The notes: generated from the letters alone by a model not told the origin. Counted from the first letter of the stretch, positions 17,249 to 26,215 are shown. The stretch is 64,000 nucleotides of DNA from Chelonobacter sp050613185 (GCF_050613185.1 NZ_CP192511.1:62001-126000); one strand, 5' to 3'. Translations and numbers: made by a program.

Positions 17249-17602
17249 TTATTTCCTCTTTAAATTATCTAAATGCTTTTGAAATTCACTATCTGCAACT
17301 TTAAGCATGTTTTTATAGAACTTCTGCTCATTTAACCCTGTTTTGTCACCTGCACACAACACTATTGCTTGCTGAGCCGGATCAAATGCAAAAAATGCCC
17401 TTATTGGATTGCCTTTATATTGCACTCTTAATTCTTTCATATTATTGAAAACAGAGCCTTTAACTGTATCGGCATAAGGACGACCAAGCTGAGGACCATA
17501 CATTTCTAGCAACGCCATTGAAGCCAACACGGTTCTTCTCAGTTCTGTCTCTTGTGCTAAATACCATTCATCAAAAAACTCAGTTGTGATAACTTGCCAC
17601 AT
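17249..17602 (-). CDS. higB: HigB-type toxin (RelE/ParE, Gp49-like)
   Basis: 117 residues of the phage Gp49-like RelE/ParE superfamily: TEFFDEWYLAQETELRRTVLASMALLEMYGPQLGRPYADTV opens the fold and MKELRVQYKGNPIRAFFAFDP, IVLCAGDKTG form the core strands, with the conserved Arg residues expected in an mRNA interferase. It has a strong GGAGGG site and precedes higA by one base. By family it would cut mRNA on the ribosome when the antitoxin is degraded. Confidence 0.88.
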   Translation of the reverse strand: MWQVITTEFFDEWYLAQETELRRTVLASMALLEMYGPQLGRPYADTVKGSVFNNMKELRVQYKGNPIRAFFAFDPAQQAIVLCAGDKTGLNEQKFYKNMLKVADSEFQKHLDNLKRK

Positions 17603-17760
17603 TTTCCCTCCAAACCATTTCCTTACTGATAATATAACCTATTCATTATATTTTCAAGTAACTCCTTATGCCTTTTCGTTCTAACAAAATCCAATTGATT
17701 ATTTTCCCTTTGCCGGTTTTATTGTATGTTAATTATTCGTTTATTTAACAAGGAGTCTCA

Positions 17761-19359
17761 ATGAAACCAACCGCACTTTTCTCTTTAACCGCACTTGCGT
17801 TATCTTTCTCCGCCGCTGCCGAAGCTGCACCGCATACATTGATTAACTGTATTAGCAATTCGCCGGCACAGTTCAGCCCGGCGATTATTAATGACGCCAA
17901 TGATTTCAACGCCAGTTCGCAGCAGGTTTACGACAGCTTATTAGCATTCAAACCCGGTTCAACCGAGATTGAGCCGGGCTTGGCGGAACGTTGGGAAATC
18001 AGTGAGGACGGCTTGAGTTACACCTTTTACCTGCGCAAAGGGGTGAAATTCCATGCCAATAAAGAATTTAGCCCGAGCCGTGAGTTTAACGCCGATGACG
18101 TGCTGTTTTCCTATTTGCGCCAAGCGGACAAAGCTCACCCGTTTCATAACGTGTCTAATGGCACTTACTTCTATTTCAACTGGATGGCGTTGCCAAAACT
18201 GCTGAAATCGGTGGAAAAAGTCGATGATTACACGGTGAAAATTAACCTGAACAAAGCCTATTCGCCGTTTTTGAAAATCGTGGCAATGGATTTCTTGTCG
18301 ATTTATTCAAAAGAATATGCCGATAACATGCTGGCGGCAGGCAAACCGGAAACGATTGATAAAACCCCGATCGGCACGGGTCCGTTTGTGTTTCAGGCTT
18401 ATCAATTGGATCAGGCGATTCGTTATAGCGCCAATGCCGATTATTGGCGCGGTAAAGCCGATGTGGATCGCCTGATTTTCAGTATCACCCCTGACGCGAC
18501 CGCACGCTATGCCAAGCTGCAAACCGGCGCATGCGATGTGATCGACTTCCCGAATATCGCCGACATTGACGAGATGAAAACTAACCCGAAAGTGCGGTTG
18601 TTCGCCAAAGAAGGGCTGAATTTAGCCTATATCGGTATCAATCACCGCAAAGCCCCGTTAGATAATGTCAAAGTGCGCCAAGCGTTGAATTATGCCACCG
18701 ATAAACAGGCGATTATCAACGTGGTCTATCAAGGCGGCAGCGGCGTGGCGGCGAAAAATCCGTTCCCACCGAGCGTATTGGGCTACAATGACGCAATCGA
18801 GGATTACCCGTTTGATTTGGAAAAAGCCAAGCAGTTGTTGGTTGAGGCAGGCTACGGCGCCGGTTTTGAAACTGAAATTTGGGTGCAGCCGGTAGTGCGC
18901 CCGTCCAACCCGAACCCACGCCGCACCGCGGAAATTTTGCAGGAAGACTGGGCAAAAATCGGGGTGAAAGCCAAATTGGTGACTCACGAATGGGCGGATT
19001 TCAACAAACGCACCCGTGAAGGCGAATTTTACACCGGCACTTACGGCTGGACCAGCCGCAACGGTGATCCCGACAACTTTTTAGCCCCGCTGTTAGGCTG
19101 CGAAAATGTCGGCGGCACAAACTACGCCGGTTGGTGCAACCCGGAATTTGAAAACCTGATCCAACAAGCGGTTGCCACTTCCGACGACGCTCAACGCGCG
19201 GCGTTATATCAACAAGCCTTAGTCATCGCCAAAGAACAAGCCCCGTTGATCCCGCTCGCGCACTCGGTCAATTATGTCCCGACCAGCCCGCGCGTACAAA
19301 ACTTCCAACAAAGCCCGTTTGGTTATACCGCATTTTATGGGGTGAAGGTGGCGGATTAG
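17761..19359 (+). CDS. periplasmic peptide/haem-binding protein, DppA/HbpA family
   Basis: 532 residues of the SBP_bac_5 family, closest by eye to DppA: INCISNSPAQFSPAI, YDSLLAFKPGSTEIEPGLAE, LRKGVKFHANKEF and the DNVKVRQALNYATDK block. A Sec signal peptide of about 22 residues (ending AAAEAA) has no lipobox. Known relatives bind dipeptides, and Haemophilus HbpA binds haem and glutathione, so the ligand here is open. The start follows AAGGAGTCTCA. No permease or ATPase genes adjoin it; it stands between two toxin-antitoxin pairs and probably uses transporter subunits encoded elsewhere. Two uptake signals lie inside the signal-peptide coding part. Confidence 0.88.
   Translation: MKPTALFSLTALALSFSAAAEAAPHTLINCISNSPAQFSPAIINDANDFNASSQQVYDSLLAFKPGSTEIEPGLAERWEISEDGLSYTFYLRKGVKFHANKEFSPSREFNADDVLFSYLRQADKAHPFHNVSNGTYFYFNWMALPKLLKSVEKVDDYTVKINLNKAYSPFLKIVAMDFLSIYSKEYADNMLAAGKPETIDKTPIGTGPFVFQAYQLDQAIRYSANADYWRGKADVDRLIFSITPDATARYAKLQTGACDVIDFPNIADIDEMKTNPKVRLFAKEGLNLAYIGINHRKAPLDNVKVRQALNYATDKQAIINVVYQGGSGVAAKNPFPPSVLGYNDAIEDYPFDLEKAKQLLVEAGYGAGFETEIWVQPVVRPSNPNPRRTAEILQEDWAKIGVKAKLVTHEWADFNKRTREGEFYTGTYGWTSRNGDPDNFLAPLLGCENVGGTNYAGWCNPEFENLIQQAVATSDDAQRAALYQQALVIAKEQAPLIPLAHSVNYVPTSPRVQNFQQSPFGYTAFYGVKVAD
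17770..17796. repeat. two DNA uptake signals within the signal peptide coding sequence
   Basis: ACCGCACTT occurs at 17770-17778 and again at 17788-17796, each read in frame as Thr-Ala-Leu. They are examples of the AAGTGCGGT/ACCGCACTT element that recurs throughout the window and identifies the uptake type of the organism. Confidence 0.9.
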
Positions 19360-19394
19360 GTTCAATCACTAATATATAGTGCAACAAAAAATCT

Positions 19395-19415
19395 AGGGCG
19401 CATTTAATGCGCCCT
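19395..19415. repeat. dispersed palindrome, copy 1
   Basis: AGGGCGCATT and AATGCGCCCT pair perfectly around one base. It is similar to elements at 30495-30519 and 63602-63627 (general form AGGGCGNATT-AATNCGCCCT). It lies between the convergent dppA-like gene and mazF and may end both transcripts. Confidence 0.6.
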
Positions 19416-19449
19416 TACACAATTTTATCAATTCACATTGTCAATAAAG

Positions 19450-19794
19450 CTAATCCCTTAAAATTGCCTCAATAATATCTTGCACTTCATCAACAATAAA
19501 CGTTGGCGCGGTTTCAAATTTTCTCATCTTTCTCACTCTAAAATCCACCACACGTACTTGATAAGCAATAACCACGCCATGAGTTCGGCAACCGCTACCC
19601 ATTAAGGACACCGAAAAGCCATTTTCTCTTGCGGTAGCGGCTTCACCCTGCGAAATAGGACAAAGCATCATAAAACCGGTCTGATGAAATGCTTTTGAAC
19701 TCAGCACCAATGCCGGACGAGAGCCTTTAATTTCACCACCTATACTGGGATCAAAATCAATTTTAATAATATCACCACGATCAATTTTCATCAT
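19450..19794 (-). CDS. MazF/ChpB-type toxin (PemK family)
   Basis: 114 residues of the PemK/MazF endoribonuclease family: RGDIIKIDFDPSIGGEIKGSRPALVLS, then MMLCPISQGE and THGVVIAYQVRVVDFR. The overall sequence is nearer to ChpB than to MazF of E. coli. The first ATG overlaps the antitoxin stop by four bases (ATGA); a second ATG follows immediately. By family it cleaves single-stranded mRNA at short motifs. It is the second gene of the pair, antitoxin first, opposite to the higBA module 2 kb away. Confidence 0.9.
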   Translation of the reverse strand: MMKIDRGDIIKIDFDPSIGGEIKGSRPALVLSSKAFHQTGFMMLCPISQGEAATARENGFSVSLMGSGCRTHGVVIAYQVRVVDFRVRKMRKFETAPTFIVDEVQDIIEAILRD

Positions 19795-20060
19795 AATTCG
19801 ATTTCATCTCCAACTGCTTGCATGCTATCCCAATCGTTTAAACTCGGTAACTCGCCTGTTGTCATTGCTAGGCGTTGCTGCAAGGTTAAGCGCGCTTGTT
19901 TCGCCTCTGCGCCAGTACGTTTAATTTGTAGCACAACTCGGTCTTGTTGAATATTTTCTATTTCAAAAAAATCGCCATTGACAAGCTGTAAGCTCGCAAT
20001 AAAGTCTTTCGGCAATCGCACCGCTTTGCTGTTGCCCCACTGTTTCACTTCTAATCTCAT
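19791..20060 (-). CDS. MazE-type antitoxin (AbrB/SpoVT fold)
   Basis: 89 residues. The N-terminal MRLEVKQWGNSKAVRLPKDF is the AbrB-type swapped-hairpin DNA-binding domain of MazE/ChpS antitoxins, and the acidic C terminus (LNDWDSMQAVGDEIEL) is the expected toxin-binding tail. It has AAGGAGA six bases before the ATG. It is translationally coupled to the toxin and probably represses its own promoter. Confidence 0.88.
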   Translation of the reverse strand: MRLEVKQWGNSKAVRLPKDFIASLQLVNGDFFEIENIQQDRVVLQIKRTGAEAKQARLTLQQRLAMTTGELPSLNDWDSMQAVGDEIEL

Positions 20061-20156
20061 TACCTATCTCCTTTCAACTGTCAATGTATATCCAAAATAA
20101 TACAATTAACTAGTGTATGGTTTTTATACAGCAAAAGCAATAGGCGCTGTTACTGA

Positions 20157-20801
20157 CTACAAAATATTCCGCAACTCAACAAATTCCGCCAGCGGAAAAT
20201 GTGTTGTCAGATACTGTTGCAAGTAGGCTTTGGTTTCGTTTTCGATAATCGGATCGATCTGCGGATAGTGGTTATAAATCAAGGCGTGCAAGGCAATGCC
20301 GCGCTGTTGGCAGACTTCGAGGCTTAACAACGTGTGATTGATACTGCCGAGTTTGCCCGAAGTGACCAAGATCAGCGGGTAGCCCTGTTGTTGCAAGTAA
20401 TCCAGCGCGGTCAATTCCTGATTTAACGGCACTGCCAAGCCGCCGGCGCCTTCGATTAACACCACCTCATAATCTTGCGCTAAGGTTTGGCTATCGGCAG
20501 TGATTTGTGCCAAGTCGATCTCGGTTTGCGCCAAACGTGCCGCCAAGTGCGGTGAGCAGGGGTAAGCAAATACATAGCGGCAAGTCGTGCCGTCAAGATC
20601 ACATTGTTGCAGCGGCAAATTTTGCAGTTTGCGGTGGGTTTGAATATCATCGGCAATGCCGGAACAGCCGGTTTGCACCAGTTTTTGTGTGATCACCGTT
20701 TGCCCTTGTGCCGTAAGGCGGTTGGCATAAAAACCAGTGGCGATGGTTTTGCCGACATCAGTATCAATGCCGGAAACAAAAAATATTTGCTTGTTTTTCA
20801 T
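20157..20801 (-). CDS. bioD: dethiobiotin synthetase
   Basis: 214 residues of the BioD family, which closes the ureido ring using CO2 and ATP to give dethiobiotin. The P-loop reads GIDTDVGKT (11-19), followed by KLVQTG and IEGAGGLAVPL, the substrate and carbamate-binding loops. It is the last gene of bioA-bioF-bioG-bioC-bioD and starts four bases after bioC. Some residues usually conserved in GCYY or PEAN-like motifs are replaced (for example YPQIDPII), so activity is likely but not certain. No bioB is in the window. Confidence 0.9.
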   Translation of the reverse strand: MKNKQIFFVSGIDTDVGKTIATGFYANRLTAQGQTVITQKLVQTGCSGIADDIQTHRKLQNLPLQQCDLDGTTCRYVFAYPCSPHLAARLAQTEIDLAQITADSQTLAQDYEVVLIEGAGGLAVPLNQELTALDYLQQQGYPLILVTSGKLGSINHTLLSLEVCQQRGIALHALIYNHYPQIDPIIENETKAYLQQYLTTHFPLAEFVELRNIL

Positions 20802-20805
20802 TATA

Positions 20806-21582
20806 TTATCTTCTTTTGGCTAAAATCAGCAACGGTGCATAAGTCAAACTCACCTTGCCGTCGGCGCGGCTAAATTGCTGTTGATAGGCGTGGCAAAACG
20901 TCTGCAACCGCCCTTTCGTCCAAAACGTGCGGTTGGTGGCGGTGACGCCGGTGGCTTGCAAGTGGCGCAACACCGCACTCGGCTGTTCAAACCACAGTGG
21001 GATTGTATCTTGTTGTTGTGCAATCAATTCAAAGTGCGGTTCAAGCCACGCTTGCCATTGTTCCGCCGTTGGATAGTGCAAACCGACTGCCGTCAGGTGT
21101 TTAATCTCAGATAAATTTTGTGGTAAAAAGGTGCTGAATAACAAGCAACCGTTTGGCTTAAGCGCTTGTTGTGCGAGCCGAATAATCCGTTGCGGTTGCT
21201 GAAACCACTGCACGGTCGAAGCCGAAACCAGCAGATCAAATTGCTGAGTAAGAGCAAAAGTGTGGTCGAGCCGTTCCGCGTCGGTTGCCAACACTTGCAC
21301 CTCCGCCGTCGCCAATCGCTGTTTTGCCTGTGCCAGTGCGGTTGAATTGAGATCATTTAAACACCATGACCGCACTTGGTAAGCTTGCGCCAATAATCGG
21401 GTTAAATCGCCGCTACCGCAGCCGATTTCCAGCGCAGATTGGAATTGGCGTTGTCCGCTTCGGCGCAATAAATCCGCCAAACGGCGGTTGATCTGTTGCT
21501 GTGCCAACGCTTGTTGATCGTAACTGGTTAAGGCTTTGGCAAAACAGTTGCCAATCCGTTTTTTATCCAACACCGCTAGCAT
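20806..21582 (-). CDS. bioC: malonyl-ACP O-methyltransferase
   Basis: 258 residues with the class I SAM-binding signature ALEIGCGSGDLTRLLA at about 50-65 and the BioC-like phrases DLLVSASTVQWFQQP and FSTFLPQNLSEI. BioC methylates the free carboxyl of malonyl-ACP so that the fatty acid machinery can build the pimeloyl chain. It overlaps the end of bioG by seven bases, so the two are coupled. It has several uptake signals in both orientations. Confidence 0.92.
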   Translation of the reverse strand: MLAVLDKKRIGNCFAKALTSYDQQALAQQQINRRLADLLRRSGQRQFQSALEIGCGSGDLTRLLAQAYQVRSWCLNDLNSTALAQAKQRLATAEVQVLATDAERLDHTFALTQQFDLLVSASTVQWFQQPQRIIRLAQQALKPNGCLLFSTFLPQNLSEIKHLTAVGLHYPTAEQWQAWLEPHFELIAQQQDTIPLWFEQPSAVLRHLQATGVTATNRTFWTKGRLQTFCHAYQQQFSRADGKVSLTYAPLLILAKRR

Positions 21583-22223
21583 AAATCAGCCCAATCGCTA
21601 AATATCGGTAACGCAAAGTGCGGTACGGCAAGTTGGCGGATTTCACACGCGGTTTGCTGCCAATACTTGAGTTGATTGGCTGTCGGGAAGATCTGATCCT
21701 GCGTGCCGACAATCGCTTTTTGCCAGCGGATCGAAGCCGGTTTGGCATGGGGAAAAGTGCGGTACACCGCTGCCAACTCCTGTGCGATTTCCTCGGTCGG
21801 ACGTGCTGGAATCGCTTGGTACTGCTGTAACAATTCACGTTTGCCACACATTCGCCGTTCAAATTTAGCGCGGGTAAGCTCATTAAAACCGTCTAATGTG
21901 CCTTGAAAAATCGCGTGCGGAATGCCGTGTTGATCGTCAATTAAACAGGGCGTGCCGTTAATTGCCACGCTGCTGGCAAACGGCAATTCTGCCACGGTCT
22001 GCTCCGCCGCCCACACCCCCATGGACCACGCCACCAAATGCAAAGTGCGGTAGCGGCTGAGATCAAGATTGAATGTTAAATCACGGTAATCCCAACACAA
22101 CAATAGATCGGTGTCAGACGGAATCTGCCAATGTTTCACCAGTTCAGGCGATGTGCCCCAACCGGCAAAATAGACAATCAAATTCGGGTTATTTTCTGCG
22201 CTGATCTGCCATTCCGTTTGCAT
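21576..22223 (-). CDS. bioG: pimeloyl-ACP methyl ester esterase BioG (DUF452)
   Basis: 215 residues of the alpha/beta-hydrolase DUF452/BioG family, the esterase used by Haemophilus in place of BioH. The nucleophile elbow is VAWSMG with Ser67; IVGTQDQIFP contains Asp176 and AVPHFALPIF contains His202, completing a likely Ser-Asp-His triad. It removes the methyl ester added by BioC once pimeloyl-ACP is complete. Its start overlaps the bioF stop by one base and its end overlaps bioC, consistent with one transcript. Confidence 0.92.
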   Translation of the reverse strand: MQTEWQISAENNPNLIVYFAGWGTSPELVKHWQIPSDTDLLLCWDYRDLTFNLDLSRYRTLHLVAWSMGVWAAEQTVAELPFASSVAINGTPCLIDDQHGIPHAIFQGTLDGFNELTRAKFERRMCGKRELLQQYQAIPARPTEEIAQELAAVYRTFPHAKPASIRWQKAIVGTQDQIFPTANQLKYWQQTACEIRQLAVPHFALPIFSDWADLC

Positions 22224-23383
22224 TATGCACCTCCTTGCAAGACATCAACCAATTGCGTCACCTCATCGGCGGTCATATCGGCGGTTAAGGAAAAACGAAT
22301 GCGCGATGTGCCGTTCGGCACGGTCGGCGGACGGATCGGCAAACAGTAAAAACCGCACTTTTGCAAGCGTTCGGCCGTGGCAACCGTTGTCGCATTATCG
22401 CCTAAAATATAAGGTACGATTTGGCTATGACTGAGTATGGCTTGTTGTGTCAATTGCTGCACGCTCTGCCGCAATTGCGCACTCAATTGCTGCAAATGTT
22501 GCCGTTGCGCTTGCATAGTTGGCAAGCGTTGCATTAGAAAATGCGTCCATTGCACCACCAATGGCGAAAGTGCGGTCGAGAAGATCAACGGACGCATTTT
22601 ATTAATCAAATAATCCTTAACTACTTGCTCGCACAACAGGTATGCGCCCATCGCTGCCAGCGCCTTGCCAAACGTGCCGACCAAAAAATCAATCTGCCCG
22701 ATACAACCGCACTTTTCCGCCAAACCCAAACCGTTTTGCCCGAACACGCCAAGTGCGTGCGCTTCATCAACGTATAACATCACATTGCGATACTGCTGTT
22801 TCAACGCCACCAGTTGCAATAAGTCCGCCGTATCGCCGTCCATGCTGAACACACTTTCGGTGACGATAATAATCCGTTGGTATTTTTCGCTGTTTTTTGC
22901 CAATAATTGTTGCAAATGGGCGTAATCATTATGGCGGTAACGCTGATAATCGGCGCTGGCAAGGCGAATGCCGTCAATCAAACTGGCGTGGACGAGTTTG
23001 TCGGCTAAAATCAGAGTATGTTTATCCGCTAACGCCGGCAAAATGCCGATATTGGCATGATAACCGCTGTTAAACAACAGACAGGCTTCACGCTGAAACC
23101 GACTCGCCATCAAGCTTTCCAATTCGGCATAAATCGGGAAATTGCCGGTCAGCAAACGCGAGGAAGACGAGGTGAAACTCGCCTGTTGCCAATCGGTTTG
23201 CGCTAAAAATTGCTGTTTTAATGTGTGATCGGCAGCCAAGCCCAAATAATCATTAGAGGAAAAATTCAGCATTTTGCGTTCATCGCGCCAGATCCATTTT
23301 CCCCCGTGGCGAATGTCAGGCAAAGTGCGGTATTGTCCCTGTTGTTGCAGCTGCGCCAACTGCTCGGCATAAAAATTCAGCAT
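22223..23383 (-). CDS. bioF: 8-amino-7-oxononanoate synthase
   Basis: 386 residues of the alpha-oxoamine synthase family, PLP-dependent, joining pimeloyl-ACP with L-alanine. Visible are FSSNDYLGLA, SRLLTGNFPIYAELE, YVDEAHALGVFG (Asp206, pyridine nitrogen) and GTFGKALAAMGAY with the PLP lysine Lys240. It overlaps the end of bioA by seven bases (ATGCTGA). Full length with no defects. Confidence 0.96.
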   Translation of the reverse strand: MLNFYAEQLAQLQQQGQYRTLPDIRHGGKWIWRDERKMLNFSSNDYLGLAADHTLKQQFLAQTDWQQASFTSSSSRLLTGNFPIYAELESLMASRFQREACLLFNSGYHANIGILPALADKHTLILADKLVHASLIDGIRLASADYQRYRHNDYAHLQQLLAKNSEKYQRIIIVTESVFSMDGDTADLLQLVALKQQYRNVMLYVDEAHALGVFGQNGLGLAEKCGCIGQIDFLVGTFGKALAAMGAYLLCEQVVKDYLINKMRPLIFSTALSPLVVQWTHFLMQRLPTMQAQRQHLQQLSAQLRQSVQQLTQQAILSHSQIVPYILGDNATTVATAERLQKCGFYCLPIRPPTVPNGTSRIRFSLTADMTADEVTQLVDVLQGGA

Positions 23384-24660
23384 AAGCCATACTCTTGTTG
23401 CAGCGCCTTCAGCACGCCGTTTATCAGCTGCGACAATTGTGCGGGAGTGATAATAAACGGCGGCATGAGATAGACCAATTTACCAAACGGACGCACCCAC
23501 ACGCCCTGCTCGACCAAACGTGGCTGTAAGCTGCGCATATTGACCGCACTTTGCATTTCAATCACACCGATTGCGCCCAACACCCGCACCTCCGCCACGC
23601 AATCCCACGCTGCCGCGGCTGCCAATTCCCGTTTTAACTGCGTTTCGATACGGGCGACATTCTGTTGCCAATCGCTTTCCAACAATAAGCGGATCGACTC
23701 GGCGGCAACTGCGCACGCCAACGGGTTTGCCATAAAAGTCGGACCGTGCATAAAACAGTGCGCGACGCCGGCGCTAATGGTATCGGCAACCCGATTGGTG
23801 GTGATCGTTGCCGACAGCGTCAAATAACCGCCGGTCAAGGCTTTGCCTAAACAGAGAATATCCGGCACAACCTCGGCGTGCTCTAAGGCAAACAACTTGC
23901 CGCTGCGCCCGAAACCGGTGGCGATTTCATCAAAAATCAGCAACACGCCATAGTGATCGCACAGTTTTTTCGCCTCACGCAAATACTGCGGCGAATAGAA
24001 ATACATTCCGCCTGCGCCTTGCACAATCGGTTCTAAAATCAACGCGGCAATCTGTTCGCCGTGTTGTGCCAACAAGTCGGCTAACGGTGCAATATCCGCT
24101 TGATCCCATGCTTGATCAAAACGCGTTTGCGGCTGCGGCAGGAAAAATTGGATCGGCAACCGTTGGCTGAACAAACCGTGCATGCCGGTAATCGGGTCGC
24201 ACACCGACATCGCATGCCACGTATCGCCGTGATAGCCGCCGCGCATAGCGGCAAATTGGGTGCGCTGCGTTTGCCCCAAGGCGTGCTGATATTGCAGCGC
24301 CATTTTCATCGCCACTTCCACCGCCACCGAGCCGGAATCGGCATAGAAGATTTTTTGCAATTCGGACGGCAATAATTCGAGTAAAAGTTGCCCTAAACAC
24401 ACCGCCGGTTCATGGGTCAGCCCACCGAACATGATATGGCTCATTTGTTGCAGCTGATCGATTGCCGCTTGGTTTAAACGCGGGTGATTATAACCGTGCA
24501 ACGCCGCCCACCACGACGACATGCCGTCAATCAGTTTGCGCCCGTCTTGCAGCATGATTTCCACGCCGTCGGCTTTTGCCACCGGATACACCGGCAGCGG
24601 ATCGAGGGTGGAAGAATACGGGTGCCATAAATGTTGGCGGTCAAATTCAGTTAAATTCAT
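23377..24660 (-). CDS. bioA: adenosylmethionine-8-amino-7-oxononanoate aminotransferase
   Basis: 427 residues, class III PLP aminotransferase using SAM as amino donor to make 7,8-diaminopelargonate. The start LWHPYSSTLDPLPVYPV is diagnostic. SSWWAALHGYNHP, YADSGSVAVEVAMKMA, LIFDEIATGFGR (Asp244) and CLGKALTGGYL (Lys273, Schiff base) are all present. It is the first gene of the five-gene biotin operon, and the only promoter region of the operon must be just upstream, where an inverted repeat is found. Confidence 0.97.
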   Translation of the reverse strand: MNLTEFDRQHLWHPYSSTLDPLPVYPVAKADGVEIMLQDGRKLIDGMSSWWAALHGYNHPRLNQAAIDQLQQMSHIMFGGLTHEPAVCLGQLLLELLPSELQKIFYADSGSVAVEVAMKMALQYQHALGQTQRTQFAAMRGGYHGDTWHAMSVCDPITGMHGLFSQRLPIQFFLPQPQTRFDQAWDQADIAPLADLLAQHGEQIAALILEPIVQGAGGMYFYSPQYLREAKKLCDHYGVLLIFDEIATGFGRSGKLFALEHAEVVPDILCLGKALTGGYLTLSATITTNRVADTISAGVAHCFMHGPTFMANPLACAVAAESIRLLLESDWQQNVARIETQLKRELAAAAAWDCVAEVRVLGAIGVIEMQSAVNMRSLQPRLVEQGVWVRPFGKLVYLMPPFIITPAQLSQLINGVLKALQQEYGLC

Positions 24661-24674
24661 TGTATTTTTATGTT

Positions 24675-24702
24675 TGCTAAAAAATTGGCAAGCATTTTAG
24701 CA
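24675..24702. promoter_or_regulatory. candidate operator upstream of the biotin operon
   Basis: TGCTAAAA (24675-24682) and TTTTAGCA (24695-24702) are perfect inverted half-sites 12 bases apart, ending 15 bases upstream of the bioA ATG, in the short gap before the metB terminator. The position suits a repressor site for the operon. It does not match the E. coli BirA consensus (TTGTAAACC half-sites), so the regulator is unknown. Confidence 0.35.
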
Positions 24703-24717
24703 CCAAAATTCAATAGA

Positions 24718-24748
24718 TAAAAAAAGGATACCGCACTTTGGGTATCCC
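24718..24748 (-). terminator. terminator of metB with an embedded uptake signal
   Basis: On the minus strand GGATACC pairs with GGTATCC and is followed by seven T. The loop and right arm contain AAGTGCGGT. It lies about 40 bases past the metB stop and keeps its transcript out of the biotin operon. Confidence 0.8.
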
Positions 24749-24787
24749 TTTACTAAAAAACGCGTTAACGTAAATTTACTTCAGCAG

Positions 24788-25894
24788 CTACTTTAACTGC
24801 GCCAAGGCTTGCGCCAAATCCGCTTTAATATCAGCCACGTTCTCCAAGCCGACCGAGAAACGCAATAAGCGGTTGCACACACCGCGCGCGATCCGTTCCG
24901 CTTCCGGAATGTCCATGTGGGTTTGGGTTGCCGGATAGGTGATAAAACTTTCCGTACCGCCCAGACTTTCGGCAAAGGTAATCAATTTAATCGCTTTTAA
25001 GAACGGATTGACCCAGCTTTCCTCTTTCAGACGGAACGACAACATCCCGCTCTTGCCGGAATATAGCACATCTAAAATTTGATCTTGCTCGGCTAAGAAT
25101 TTGGCGATTTCCCGTGCGTTTTGTTGATGGCGTTCCATGCGCAATGCCAAGGTTTTCAAACCACGCACCGCTAAGAACGAATCAAACGGCGATAAAACCG
25201 CACCTGCGCCGTTTTGCAGATAGAACAAACGCTCGCCCAGTTCCTGCCCTTTGGAGACGATTAAGCCCGCCAACACATCGTTATGACCGGATAAATATTT
25301 AGTCGCGCTGTGGATCACCAAATCCGCACCGTGTTCAATCGGACGGAATAATACCGGGGTTAAAAAGGTGTTATCCACGATTAATAACAAATTGTGTTTT
25401 TTGGCAATCTTGCTGATTGCCGCCACATCGCACTCTTCCATTAACGGATTGGACGGGGTTTCGACAAAGATCGCTTTGGTATTCGGTGTGATCGCCGTTT
25501 CAATCGCGGCTAAATCGGCGGTGTCGACATACACCGGTTTCACGCTGTTATTATTTTTATAACAGAAATCCAGCAGACGGTAAGTGCCGCCATAGACATC
25601 GCTGGAGATAATCCATTCGTCAGGGGCTTTAAACAGCGACATTAATAATTGAATCGCCGCCATACCTGAGGCACAGGCAAAGCCGCGATCCCCGCCCTCT
25701 AAACGCGCGATTCCTTCTTCCAACACGGTGCGGGTCGGGTTTTTGGTACGGGTGTAATCATAGCCGGTCGATTCGTTAATGCCGCGATGACCATAAGCGG
25801 TGGAAAGGTAAATCGGGGTCGCCACTGCGCCGGTTTTTTCATCGGTGCGATTGCCCAGTTGCGCCAGTTCGGTTTCAATAGAATAAGTTGTCAT
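24788..25894 (-). CDS. metB: cystathionine gamma-synthase / O-succinylhomoserine (thiol)-lyase
   Basis: 368 residues, Cys/Met metabolism PLP enzyme family; it joins an activated homoserine with cysteine in methionine synthesis. Motifs are YDYTRTKNPTRTVLEE, ACASGMAAIQ, LIVDNTFLTP (Asp174) and VIHSATKYLSGHND (PLP Lys199). It is somewhat shorter than the E. coli enzyme in the segment before GMLSFRL, as in the Haemophilus protein. Its presence matters because the cobalamin-dependent last step, metH, is broken elsewhere in this window, so the last step must rely on another enzyme such as MetE or a transported precursor. Confidence 0.93.
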   Translation of the reverse strand: MTTYSIETELAQLGNRTDEKTGAVATPIYLSTAYGHRGINESTGYDYTRTKNPTRTVLEEGIARLEGGDRGFACASGMAAIQLLMSLFKAPDEWIISSDVYGGTYRLLDFCYKNNNSVKPVYVDTADLAAIETAITPNTKAIFVETPSNPLMEECDVAAISKIAKKHNLLLIVDNTFLTPVLFRPIEHGADLVIHSATKYLSGHNDVLAGLIVSKGQELGERLFYLQNGAGAVLSPFDSFLAVRGLKTLALRMERHQQNAREIAKFLAEQDQILDVLYSGKSGMLSFRLKEESWVNPFLKAIKLITFAESLGGTESFITYPATQTHMDIPEAERIARGVCNRLLRFSVGLENVADIKADLAQALAQLK

Positions 25895-26050
25895 AATCTC
25901 GCCTTAACACAGTCTAATTGTAAATAGTGCATTATTCTGACATAAATAAAACACCTAATCTACACGCACAAATGAAAACCGCACTTTTGGCTAAATTTCG
26001 ATAAAACCACTCATTTTTTCGGCAATTAAACAAAAAAATGCAATCAGCCA

Positions 26051-26078
26051 TTGACAGCCAAATAGAAGTCAGTAAAAT
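26051..26078 (+). promoter_or_regulatory. promoter of the tRNA cluster
   Basis: TTGACA (26051-26056) and TAAAAT (26073-26078) are 16 bases apart, followed by GCGCAC, a GC-rich discriminator of the kind linked to stringent control. The first tRNA begins 43 bases further on. There is no other gene on this strand nearby. Confidence 0.75.
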
Positions 26079-26120
26079 GCGCACACACTGATTAACAACA
26101 GCCTGTCTGTTGTGATGTGC

Positions 26121-26196
<76 letters not shown>

Positions 26197-26215
26197 AATT
26201 ATGCCAAGCATAAAC

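Noticed and set aside
24675..24702. Classical BirA operator
   Set aside because: The half-sites do not match TTGTAAACC/GGTTTACAA; kept only as an unassigned inverted repeat.
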